A stretch of DNA of 64,000 nucleotides from Peptoniphilus_A genitalis (GTDB lineage: Bacteria > Bacillota > Clostridia > Tissierellales > Peptoniphilaceae). The stretch lies in assembly GCF_949769225.1 (NCBI RefSeq), contig NZ_CATKPB010000001.1; one strand, 5' to 3'. Position numbers and translations under genes: made by a program. Positions 25,497-33,078 of the stretch are shown here, piece by piece (positions within the stretch are counted from its first letter, which is position 1; each line of letters opens with the position of its first letter). Below the pieces are notes generated by a model, which saw only the letters and a program-made list of their open reading frames with translations, ran no database searches and had not been told where the DNA came from.

Positions 25497-26900
25497 TTAT
25501 TTCCAGTAGTCTAATTTTGAAGTGTCGATGCCAATTGTTTCTGCTTTGAATACTGGGTTCTTGCCTTCTTCTCTTTGTTTCTTGTAGTCGTCAAGTGCCT
25601 TAAGTGCTGTTCCACCAAGGATAATGATTGTTGGGATGTTAATTAAGCACATAACTCCCATTAAGAAGTCTGCGATGTCCCATGCAAGTGACATTTCCAT
25701 ACCTGCTCCTACAAAGATTAGGATTGTTGCTATAATTCTGTAGCAAAGCATGAATGTCTTTGAAGGTGTTTTCTTGTTAAGGTATGTTAAGCAAGAGTCT
25801 ACATAGTATAGGTTACCAAGTAGTGTTGTAAAGGCAAATAGTGCAAGGGAAACTGTGATAAATAGGTTTCCATATCTTCCAAATACTGTTGCTAGTGATG
25901 CTTGAACAAAAGGTGCTCCTGCTAATTCTTCTGTTGGAGCAATACCTGATGCAAGTGACATAAAAGCTGTTGCTGAACAGATAACAAGTGTATCTAGGAA
26001 TACAGAGATCATTTGTACTAGACCTTGTTTAACAGGGTGAGATACTGATGCTGATGCTGCTGCGTTTGGAGCAGAACCCATACCAGCTTCGTTAGAGTAG
26101 AGTCCTCTCTTGATACCTTGTACTAAGGCTGAACCTGCAACTCCACCAAAGATTGCCTTGAAGTTAAAGGCATCTTCAAAGATCATACCAAACATTGCTG
26201 GAATATTTTTTGCATTTATAACTATCATTATAAGGGCCATAACTACGAAGATAACGCCCATTACTGGTACTAGTAAAGATGTGTATTTTATAATTCTCTT
26301 TCCACCACCAAGGATACAATATCCTGCTAATACTGCAAGAACTGCACCTATCATCCAAGAAGTTTTTCCTGGAACGTAGAAATCATATACTCTAAAGGAG
26401 TCTTGTAGGTTAAAGGATGCAAGCATATTAAATCCTACTGCGTATGTTGCAATAAGTGCTACTGCAAATAGAACTCCAATTCCTCTTGAGCCAAGTGCGT
26501 TTTCAATGTAGTAAGATGGTCCACCGTAGGATACTCCATCGGAACCACGTTTTTTATAAATTTGTGCTAGTGTTGATTCTATAAATGCTGATGCACCACC
26601 GATTAGGGCGATGATCCACATCCAGAATACTGCACCAGGTCCACCTAGGCAGATTGCGTTGGCAACACCAACGATATTACCTGTACCAACTCTTGATGCT
26701 GTTGATACCATTAGTGCTTGGAAGGAAGATACGTCGTCTTTTCCTTCTGGTTTTTCTGTAATAACTTTAAAGGCTTCTCCTAGAAGTCCAAATTGTATAA
26801 ATTTTGTTCTAATTGTGAAATAAAATCCACAAGCAAGTAATACTATGATTAATATTGGATAATATAAAACTCCATTAACGGCAGATAATAATTCTCTCAT
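25497..26900 (-). CDS. Sodium:alanine/glutamine symporter (AGCS family)
   Basis: A 467-residue transporter with about eleven membrane helices. AGCS family signatures are clear: FQALMVSTASRVGTGNIVGVA, GGPGAVFWMWIIALIGG and the later LYSNEAGMGSAPNAAASA. Members import alanine, glycine or glutamine with Na+. The gene lies 11 bases after a glutaminase gene, so glutamine is the most likely substrate, by inference. An AGAGAGGT site precedes the ATG. Confidence 0.92.
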   Translation of the reverse strand: MRELLSAVNGVLYYPILIIVLLACGFYFTIRTKFIQFGLLGEAFKVITEKPEGKDDVSSFQALMVSTASRVGTGNIVGVANAICLGGPGAVFWMWIIALIGGASAFIESTLAQIYKKRGSDGVSYGGPSYYIENALGSRGIGVLFAVALIATYAVGFNMLASFNLQDSFRVYDFYVPGKTSWMIGAVLAVLAGYCILGGGKRIIKYTSLLVPVMGVIFVVMALIMIVINAKNIPAMFGMIFEDAFNFKAIFGGVAGSALVQGIKRGLYSNEAGMGSAPNAAASASVSHPVKQGLVQMISVFLDTLVICSATAFMSLASGIAPTEELAGAPFVQASLATVFGRYGNLFITVSLALFAFTTLLGNLYYVDSCLTYLNKKTPSKTFMLCYRIIATILIFVGAGMEMSLAWDIADFLMGVMCLINIPTIIILGGTALKALDDYKKQREEGKNPVFKAETIGIDTSKLDYWK

Positions 26901-26911
26901 ATTTTACCTCT

Positions 26912-27835
26912 CTAATAAATTGATAAGTCTAATTCTTGTGATAAGTATTCTAACATCCTAACTCCAGAGTAGGAGTTGCCGTGAGTGTCAAGTCTTGGTG
27001 CATATACTGCAAGGCCCGTTTTGTTGTTGGATGCAGTTACAATGCCGCCACCAACTCCTGACTTGGCAGGAAGCCCAACTCTTATGGCAAAGTCGCCTGA
27101 GTAGTCATAGGTTCCACAAGTTGCCATCAAGGATCTTAAAACTCTAGCTTCGTTTGGACTTATTACTTTTTTACCTTCTATGTCTATTCCATCATTAGAA
27201 ATAACATAGGACATGTGTGCTAGGTTCTCTGTGTTTACAAGGATTGAACAAGCCTTAAAATATGTATCTAATACTTCTTCTACCTTTGTGTCACTTGGAA
27301 GAATTCCCTTAGCTAACATCAAGTAGATTAGGGTCCTGTTTGTAAAGGAAGATTCCTTTTCTGACTGGGCAATTTCTCTGCTGTAATCTACATCTTCGCC
27401 TAAAAATTGGCTGGCTTTTTCTAGTATTACATCAAAGGTTTTTTCTCTATAAACGTTATATAAAATAGCTACTATAATAATTGCACCAGCATTGATAAAA
27501 GGGTTAACTGGTATTTTCTTTTCTGAAAGTTCCAACTCAATTACAGAGTTAAAAGGTTTAGCCGACGGTCTAACTCCAACGTATTTCTTTAGTTCTGAAA
27601 CCTTGTAGTTTTCCATGGCAAGAGCATATAGTATTACCTTTACAATTGACTGAATTGAATATCTAACCTTAGAATCCCCAACACTATAAATATTTCCATC
27701 TTCTATTGTAGAAATTGCAAGCTTATTTGCTTCTACCTTTGCAAGTTCAGGAATATAGTCTGCAACAGCTCCTTCGTGTATATATTTTCTACCTAAATTA
27801 AGAGCCTTCCCCAAAACTTCTTCTGAGTAAATCAT
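26912..27835 (-). CDS. glsA: Glutaminase (GlsA/YbaS type)
   Basis: A 307-residue serine-dependent glutaminase, which converts glutamine to glutamate and ammonia. The SxxK pair is Ser63 and Lys66 in YSIQSIVKV; Asn115 lies in NPFINAGAI, and the C-terminal signatures CGTYDYSG and GLPAKSGVGGG are intact. A GTG 9 bases upstream is also in frame, but the ATG at 27835 fits the GGAGG site better. With the downstream symporter it forms a glutamine uptake and deamidation unit that could supply glutamate or neutralise acid by releasing ammonia. Confidence 0.93.
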   Translation of the reverse strand: MIYSEEVLGKALNLGRKYIHEGAVADYIPELAKVEANKLAISTIEDGNIYSVGDSKVRYSIQSIVKVILYALAMENYKVSELKKYVGVRPSAKPFNSVIELELSEKKIPVNPFINAGAIIIVAILYNVYREKTFDVILEKASQFLGEDVDYSREIAQSEKESSFTNRTLIYLMLAKGILPSDTKVEEVLDTYFKACSILVNTENLAHMSYVISNDGIDIEGKKVISPNEARVLRSLMATCGTYDYSGDFAIRVGLPAKSGVGGGIVTASNNKTGLAVYAPRLDTHGNSYSGVRMLEYLSQELDLSIY

Positions 27836-27883
27836 CAATATCACCTCCTCTTTTTATTTTTGGAATTGTTTTCCCGTGTATTT

Positions 27884-27912
27884 AGATTATCACAATAAAC
27901 TGTCTTTTTCAA
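27884..27912 (-). promoter_or_regulatory. Promoter of glsA-symporter
   Basis: On the minus strand TTGAAA (27907-27912), 17 bases, TAATCT (27884-27889). An overlapping extended -10, TGTGATAAT, is an alternative reading. Confidence 0.5.
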
Positions 27913-28049
27913 TTACTAATTTAGCATTGTAATGTGCCTTCCATTTAAACTAGCTTATGGGAAATCATTTTTATTTCTTTATTTTTAAATTTTTTTTATT
28001 TGTTTTTACTTTAGCCCTTATTTAATTTTTTAAATATAATTTTCTTTTT

Positions 28050-28081
28050 GCAAAATAAAAGAACCTAATATTAAATTAGGT
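28050..28081 (-). terminator. Terminator of the MsrA-MsrB gene
   Basis: ACCTAAT/ATTAGGT stem with a five-base loop, followed by TTCTTTTATTTT on the minus strand, 12 bases after the stop codon. Confidence 0.75.
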
Positions 28082-28092
28082 CCAAAAAATTT

Positions 28093-29034
28093 TTATTTAA
28101 CAAATATCTTGTAGTCAGTATAGCCTTCCTCATCCATGTCTTCATAGGGGATGAATTCAAGGGCTGCGCCGTTGATGCAGTACCTAAGTCCGCCCATGTC
28201 TATTGGTCCATCAGGAAAGACATGACCAAGGTGGGAGTCTGATGACTTAGACCTCACTTCTGTCCTAACCATTCCATAAGAAGTATCAACTTCTTCATCG
28301 AGATAGGTTGAGATGATTGGTCTTGAGAAGGATGGCCAGCCGCAACCTGCGTCAAACTTATCTGATGAGACAAAGAGGGGCTTTCTTGAAAGCTTGTCCA
28401 CATAAATTCCCTTCCTATGTTCATGGTTTAAGTCACTTGTGAATGGCCTTTCCGTTCCAGACTTTGCCATGACTTCATAGGATATGTCATCAAGTGCTTC
28501 TCTCTTGTTCTTATTTAAAAATTCTCTTTCGTCATCAATTATTGGGTCATCAGCTAAGCTCAAGTTGACGTGGCAATAGCCCATGGGGTTCTTGTCGAGA
28601 TAGTCTTGGTGGTAGTCCTCTGCCTTAACAAAATTTTTGATAGGAGAGATTTCCACTGCCAGCTTGCCAAGCCTTTCTTCTTCATAGGCCATGAAGTCTC
28701 TGACAGTTTTTTCTGACTCCCTGTCTCCTTCTTCCCAATATATTCCTGTCCTGTATTGTCTTCCTACATCATTACCTTGCCTGTTAATAGACTTGGGATC
28801 AATAATTCTGAAGTAGTGGAGGAGGATCTCTGTAAGGGAGATGCGAGAGAAGTCGTAATAAATCTTTACTGTCTCTGCATGATCTGTCCTTGCCACAGAT
28901 TCATAATTTGTTTCGTCGCTATTTCCATTGGCGTAACCAACCATGGTCTTCTTTATTCCCTTTATTCTTTTGAAGTAGCCTTCAGTTCCCCAAAAGCATC
29001 CCCCTGCAAGATAAATAATTTTTATGTTTTTCAT
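28093..29034 (-). CDS. msrAB: MsrA-MsrB fusion, peptide methionine sulfoxide reductase
   Basis: A 313-residue fusion repairing oxidised methionine. The MsrA part (1-155) has the catalytic motif GGCFWG with Cys13 and the later AEDYHQDYL. The MsrB part (about 180-313) has GTERPFTS, DAGCGWPSF, SHLGHVFPDGP and the catalytic RYCINGAAL with Cys286. The zinc-binding CxxC pairs of many MsrB proteins are absent, which is seen in other MsrAB fusions. The ATG at 29034 has an AGGTGATAAA leader; a start 27 bases upstream is less good. No signal peptide, so it works in the cytoplasm. Confidence 0.95.
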   Translation of the reverse strand: MKNIKIIYLAGGCFWGTEGYFKRIKGIKKTMVGYANGNSDETNYESVARTDHAETVKIYYDFSRISLTEILLHYFRIIDPKSINRQGNDVGRQYRTGIYWEEGDRESEKTVRDFMAYEEERLGKLAVEISPIKNFVKAEDYHQDYLDKNPMGYCHVNLSLADDPIIDDEREFLNKNKREALDDISYEVMAKSGTERPFTSDLNHEHRKGIYVDKLSRKPLFVSSDKFDAGCGWPSFSRPIISTYLDEEVDTSYGMVRTEVRSKSSDSHLGHVFPDGPIDMGGLRYCINGAALEFIPYEDMDEEGYTDYKIFVK

Positions 29035-29415
29035 TTTATCACCTAAGCTACCTTTACCCAAAAACTAAGAAATAAATATAAGGTCTTCTTGGACTCCTTT
29101 TAGGGGAGAGCTTTGTCATTAATAATTTTTCTAAGCTTGGACTCATGCTTATATTTTTTTAATTTTTGTGACTTGATTAAATATTTAGATCAAAATAATT
29201 TTTATAAACAATAATCTTTAGTGTTTGTTAAATAAAATTGGATAAGTTCTTTAAAACAAAATTTTTATACTTGTTATACTAGTTTTATAAAAATGATAAT
29301 GCTAATCATTTGCAAGTTATTAATGTTTTGTAAATCCTTCATACAAAAGAAATTTTTCCCGACAATTTCTTTAATTCTTCGCAAAATATTAGATAACTTA
29401 TATTAAGGAGGAATT
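29035..29415. other. Divergent intergenic region msrAB / zinT
   Basis: 381 bases without a gene. The right part holds the zinT promoter and a metal-type operator, listed separately. The left part would hold the msrAB promoter, but no well-matched one was found. Confidence 0.6.
29272..29308 (+). promoter_or_regulatory. Zinc-locus promoter with Fur/Zur-like operator
   Basis: An extended -10 TGTTATACT (29272-29280) is followed by TGATAATGCTAATCA (29294-29308), which matches the Fur-family 7-1-7 box TGATAATnATTATCA at 12 of its 14 defined positions. The box would cover the transcription start. Next to zinc uptake genes, Zur is the likely regulator. The 5'-UTR would be about 130 bases. Confidence 0.6.
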
Positions 29416-30051
29416 ATGAATAAAAAATTTAGACTGTCACTAGGCCTATTGGCCCTATCTGCAACACTTCTTGTTGCTTGCAATAAGGAAGAAACTAAGA
29501 ATGAGCCTAAAGAGAACAACACTAAGGTTGAACAAAATGTAGAGGCTAAGGCTGAAGATAAGGCTACTGATGAAGTTGCTCTTTCTGACTGGGACGGAGA
29601 ATGGAATAACATTGCCAACTATCTTGACGATCCTGGTCTAAAGGGAGCTTACGAAGAAGTTGCTAAGAGAGACAAGATCACTGAAGAGCAAGCTAAAAAG
29701 AATTTTGCTGACCACGTTGCAGTTGATTTTGGAGCCCTAAAGGTTGATGGAGATAGCATAACTTTCTTAACTGGACCTGAAGGAGACGAAATTGACAAGG
29801 CTGACTACAAACTTGTAAACAAACACCCAATGGAACACGGTGGAAAAACTCTTTATTGGTACGAGTTTACTTCTAATGGAAAATATCCAACAATTTTATT
29901 AATGCCAGTTCACGGCGAAGACCACATGCCACACTTCCACTTAAGAGTTGGAGGAAGTGCTGAAGAAATGTTAGCTAAGGATGACTGGTACCCAACATTT
30001 GTTAGTCCAACAGTAACTATCGATCAAGTTTACGAAGAAGTTGCTGAATAA
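29416..30051 (+). CDS. zinT: ZinT-domain zinc-binding lipoprotein
   Basis: A 211-residue lipoprotein. The signal ends with the lipobox LLVAC; a Glu/Lys-rich spacer of about 35 residues follows. The rest is a ZinT (YodA) domain: DWDGEWNNIANYLDDP near the start, KHPMEHGGKTLYWYEF, and the metal-ligand region HGEDHMPHFHLRVG. ZinT binds zinc outside the membrane and hands it to the ZnuA/AdcA importer; in some Firmicutes the two are fused. Here they are separate neighbours. AAGGAGG precedes the ATG. Confidence 0.92.
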   Translation: MNKKFRLSLGLLALSATLLVACNKEETKNEPKENNTKVEQNVEAKAEDKATDEVALSDWDGEWNNIANYLDDPGLKGAYEEVAKRDKITEEQAKKNFADHVAVDFGALKVDGDSITFLTGPEGDEIDKADYKLVNKHPMEHGGKTLYWYEFTSNGKYPTILLMPVHGEDHMPHFHLRVGGSAEEMLAKDDWYPTFVSPTVTIDQVYEEVAE

Positions 30052-30067
30052 TATTTCTATTTTTTTC

Positions 30068-30115
30068 TATCCTCGATGTTTCATCTCTTGATGTTCATCG
30101 GGGATAAATTTTTTT
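30068..30115 (+). terminator. Terminator between zinT and znuA
   Basis: TATCCTCGATG pairs with CATCGGGGATA (one G-U) over a 17-base loop, followed by AATTTTTTT. The znuA ribosome site comes immediately after it, with no promoter between, so it probably acts as a partial terminator that makes zinT more abundant than the importer. Confidence 0.75.
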
Positions 30116-30132
30116 AAGAGAAAGGAGACTTT

Positions 30133-31428
30133 ATGTCAAAAATAATAAAAATTATGACTGTATTTCTCTTGGCTTTTTCTCTAGTTGCTTGTAAAGCAGA
30201 AAAGGATGACAAGGCAAAACCTGTCGTCTACACTTCCTTTTATCCAGTCTACAGCTTAACTAAAAGCGTAGTTGGTGACACTGTGGACCTAAGGATCCTC
30301 ATGCCAAAAAACCAGGACCCCCACCTCTGGGAACCAACTCCAAGAAGGATAAAGGACCTGTCAAATTCTGACCTTTTAATTATAAATGGAGCAAATATGG
30401 AACACTGGGCAGACTCAATTGCAAGTACCCTTCCAAATTTGGATATCCTAAATCTTGCCAGTGGGGTAAATTTAATTTCCTACAAGGGGGCTGCTGCCAT
30501 TGGAGACTTCCAATACATGGTGGCTGGCAACTTTGACAAGGAAACCTACTCCTTTGACTTTGGTCACACTCACGAAGACAACATGAGGATTGCCTTCCTC
30601 TATTGCGACAAGGACTACTCTGAAAAGGACCTTGTTAAGATGGGACGAAAGATCATGGAGGACCCCGGAGAAGATATTCCACAAAAATCTTTAATTAAGG
30701 TTGAGGACAGGAAGACTTACAAGCTTGAGATGGGCCACGAGCATGGAGAAATTTATTACAAGCTTCCTAAGAAGGGAAGGTGGATTATGTTTAGCGACAG
30801 AATTTCCACAGACCTACTTTCTTATAAGATGCTTGATGCCCATGGAGATCCTATGAAACTTGATGTCCTTCGTGATACTTCAACTACTAACGAGGACAAG
30901 ATAACCTACGATCCTCACTCTTGGATGAGTATTAGAAATGCCAAGAGATATGTAAATGATATTGAATACAAGATGTCCAAGCTCTATCCAGAGAATAAAA
31001 GCCTCTACAGGAAGAATGCTTCCAAGACTTTGAGAAAGCTTACAGAGCTTGACTACAAGTACAGGGACCTCTTTAAGAAAACTAAGAGGAAGGAATTTAT
31101 TGTGAGTCACTTTGCCTTTGCCTACCTTGCCAAGGACTTTGACCTCATCCAATATCCTCTCCAAGGTCTAACAAGTACAGATTCTCCAAGTATAAAGAAG
31201 ATCACCAGCGCCATAGATGACGCAAGGGATAGAAAGATCAATACAATCTTTTACGAATATGGTATGCCAAAAAATGGGGCAGACATAATCGCAGAAGAAA
31301 TTGGTGCTGACCTAAAAGGCCTAATATCCATGGAATATATTAACAGGGATATCGAAAGGGACGTTGGAGACGACTTTATAGACATGATGGAATACAATTT
31401 GAAAAATTTATACGAATCATTGAGGTGA
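30133..31428 (+). CDS. znuA: ZnuA/AdcA-type zinc-binding lipoprotein with an inserted domain
   Basis: A 431-residue substrate-binding lipoprotein (lipobox SLVAC, Cys20). The zinc ligands of the family are visible: His64 in DPHLWEPTP, His262 in YDPHSWMS and His326 in IVSHFAFAYLA; TSTDSPS and NTIFYEYG follow. Between the first two, normal ZnuA has a short His-rich loop; here residues about 117-257 form an extra folded-looking segment. It contains FGHTHEDN, MGHEHGEIYY and LPKKGRWIMFSDR. The extra part could be a second metal-sensing or docking domain. It is followed 3 bases later by znuC. Confidence 0.9.
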   Translation: MSKIIKIMTVFLLAFSLVACKAEKDDKAKPVVYTSFYPVYSLTKSVVGDTVDLRILMPKNQDPHLWEPTPRRIKDLSNSDLLIINGANMEHWADSIASTLPNLDILNLASGVNLISYKGAAAIGDFQYMVAGNFDKETYSFDFGHTHEDNMRIAFLYCDKDYSEKDLVKMGRKIMEDPGEDIPQKSLIKVEDRKTYKLEMGHEHGEIYYKLPKKGRWIMFSDRISTDLLSYKMLDAHGDPMKLDVLRDTSTTNEDKITYDPHSWMSIRNAKRYVNDIEYKMSKLYPENKSLYRKNASKTLRKLTELDYKYRDLFKKTKRKEFIVSHFAFAYLAKDFDLIQYPLQGLTSTDSPSIKKITSAIDDARDRKINTIFYEYGMPKNGADIIAEEIGADLKGLISMEYINRDIERDVGDDFIDMMEYNLKNLYESLR

Positions 31429-31431
31429 TAT

Positions 31432-32106
31432 ATGAAGGCTATTGAAATAAAAAATGCCAACTTTGCCTATGATAGGGATCCAGTTCTCAGGGACTTAAAC
31501 CTAACCCTGATGAACAAGGAGAAAATCACTATAATCGGTGGCAACGGAGTTGGCAAGACAACTTTAATAAAAATAATTATTGGGGAGCTCAAGTTAAGGT
31601 CTGGAGAAATAAAAATTTTTGAAGAAGACCTAAATATAGATTCACTGAAAAAAATCGGCTACGTTCCTCAATCACAAAAGGAAAACTTATATACTTTCCC
31701 AATTTCTGTCAAGGAGCTTGTAACCCTACAACTCTATGAGAGCATGGGGATGATAAAAATTCCTAGAAAGGTCCACTACGACAAAACTATGGAACTTTTA
31801 AAGAAGATGAATCTTGAGAAGTACGCAGACTATCCTATAAGGGACCTGTCTGGTGGCTTGAGACAAAGGGTTGTAATCACAAGGGCCCTTATGAACAATC
31901 CAGAGATTTTAATTTTTGACGAGCCAACATCTGGCGTAGACGAAAATTCAAAGAGGCAGTTTGCCAAAACCCTTGAAGACCTAAACAAAAATTTTGACGT
32001 ATCCATAATTTTAATAACCCACGAGCTAGACTGGGTGAAAAACAACCTACAAATGGATAAGTTTTACGAACTAAAGAAGGGAGGTCTTGAACTTGTTACA
32101 GTATAG
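31432..32106 (+). CDS. znuC: Zinc ABC transporter ATPase
   Basis: A 224-residue ABC ATPase. Walker A is GGNGVGKTT, the Q-loop YVPQSQK, the signature LSGGLRQRV, Walker B ILIFDEPTSGVD, and the switch His is in LITHELDW. The order zinT-znuA-znuC-znuB makes zinc the likely substrate. GAGGTG lies before the ATG, and the end overlaps znuB. Confidence 0.93.
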   Translation: MKAIEIKNANFAYDRDPVLRDLNLTLMNKEKITIIGGNGVGKTTLIKIIIGELKLRSGEIKIFEEDLNIDSLKKIGYVPQSQKENLYTFPISVKELVTLQLYESMGMIKIPRKVHYDKTMELLKKMNLEKYADYPIRDLSGGLRQRVVITRALMNNPEILIFDEPTSGVDENSKRQFAKTLEDLNKNFDVSIILITHELDWVKNNLQMDKFYELKKGGLELVTV

Positions 32107-32890
32107 CTTTATGATTAGGACCCTCTTAGTTTCCCTCATGATTTCCATAATAATTCCCCTTATTGGAATAGTTATAGTAAATCGTGGGACTTCTATGATG
32201 GGGGATGCCCTATCTCACGTTTCACTGGCTGGAGTTGCCCTTGGACTAATCCTTTCAATTAATCCTTTAATTGGTGCCATCTTCGCCTGTGTAATTGGAG
32301 CCTTTTCCATTGAAAAAATCAGAAAGAAGTTCCCACAATTTGGTGACATGGCAACAGCCATAATAACCTCCATGGGACTGGGACTTGCTGCCCTCTTGTC
32401 AGACTTTTCACCAGGAGGAAGCAGCTTTGACGCCTATCTCTTTGGAAGTATTGCATCAGTATCAAAGGTTGACGTAATAATCGTCCTCATAACCTTTATA
32501 CTTGTTGTTGCAATTTCTTTAATTTATTATTTTGGTCTCCTCTCCATTGCAGTTGATCCTCAACTTGCCAAGATGAGTGGGGTAAATGTGGCGAGAATAA
32601 ATTCAATCTTCACACTTTTATCTGCCCTTACCATTGCCCTTTCAGCCAAAATAATCGGTGCCCTCATGGTGACATCACTTATAGTTTTACCAGTGGCATC
32701 ATCACTATTAATAAGTAAATCCTACAAGGCAACCTTCCTAAACACCCTGGTCCTTGGACTTATTTACACCCTAAGTGGTGTTATCCTGTCTTACTACTTT
32801 GACCTAAAACCAGGTGGAGCAATAGTAGTTATTGCCTCCTTAGGAATGCTAGCTTGCCTCTTAATTTCAAAACTAAAAAACAAAAAATAA
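32093..32890 (+). CDS. znuB: Zinc ABC transporter permease
   Basis: A 265-residue ABC-3 family permease with about eight membrane helices. The conserved GDALSHVSLAGVALG, YLFGSI and KIIGALMVTSLIVLPVA segments are typical of ZnuB/MntB proteins. The start is uncertain: TTG at 32093 lies 8 bases after GGGAGG and is preferred; TTG at 32087 is too close, and the ATG at 32111 has no site. It overlaps znuC by 14 bases. Confidence 0.9.
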   Translation: MLQYSFMIRTLLVSLMISIIIPLIGIVIVNRGTSMMGDALSHVSLAGVALGLILSINPLIGAIFACVIGAFSIEKIRKKFPQFGDMATAIITSMGLGLAALLSDFSPGGSSFDAYLFGSIASVSKVDVIIVLITFILVVAISLIYYFGLLSIAVDPQLAKMSGVNVARINSIFTLLSALTIALSAKIIGALMVTSLIVLPVASSLLISKSYKATFLNTLVLGLIYTLSGVILSYYFDLKPGGAIVVIASLGMLACLLISKLKNKK

Positions 32891-32896
32891 GTTAAG

Positions 32897-32926
32897 TCTG
32901 CAAGATATCTTGCAGATTTTTCTTTT
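32897..32926 (+). terminator. Terminator of the zinc operon
   Basis: Perfect TCTGCAAG/CTTGCAGA stem with ATAT loop (32897-32916), then TTTTTCTTTT. Confidence 0.88.
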
Positions 32927-32973
32927 CCGCTTTTAAGTGGTCTATCAAAAAAGTTTAGTATTAAAAAAAAACA

Positions 32974-33003
32974 TTGACAGACTATATCCATGGGTGTTAA
33001 TTT
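32974..33003 (+). promoter_or_regulatory. Promoter of the C69 dipeptidase gene
   Basis: Perfect -35 TTGACA (32974-32979), 17-18 bases, then TTAATT/TAATTT with an upstream TG. The leader that follows contains CTCTCATT (33019-33026) paired with AATGAGGG (33058-33065), one base before the AAGGAGG ribosome site. Confidence 0.6.
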
Positions 33004-33078
33004 ATATTTATAAAAACGCTCTCATTATCTATTTATAGCGAAAGCAAACATTTTACCAATGAGGGCAAGGAGGTATTT

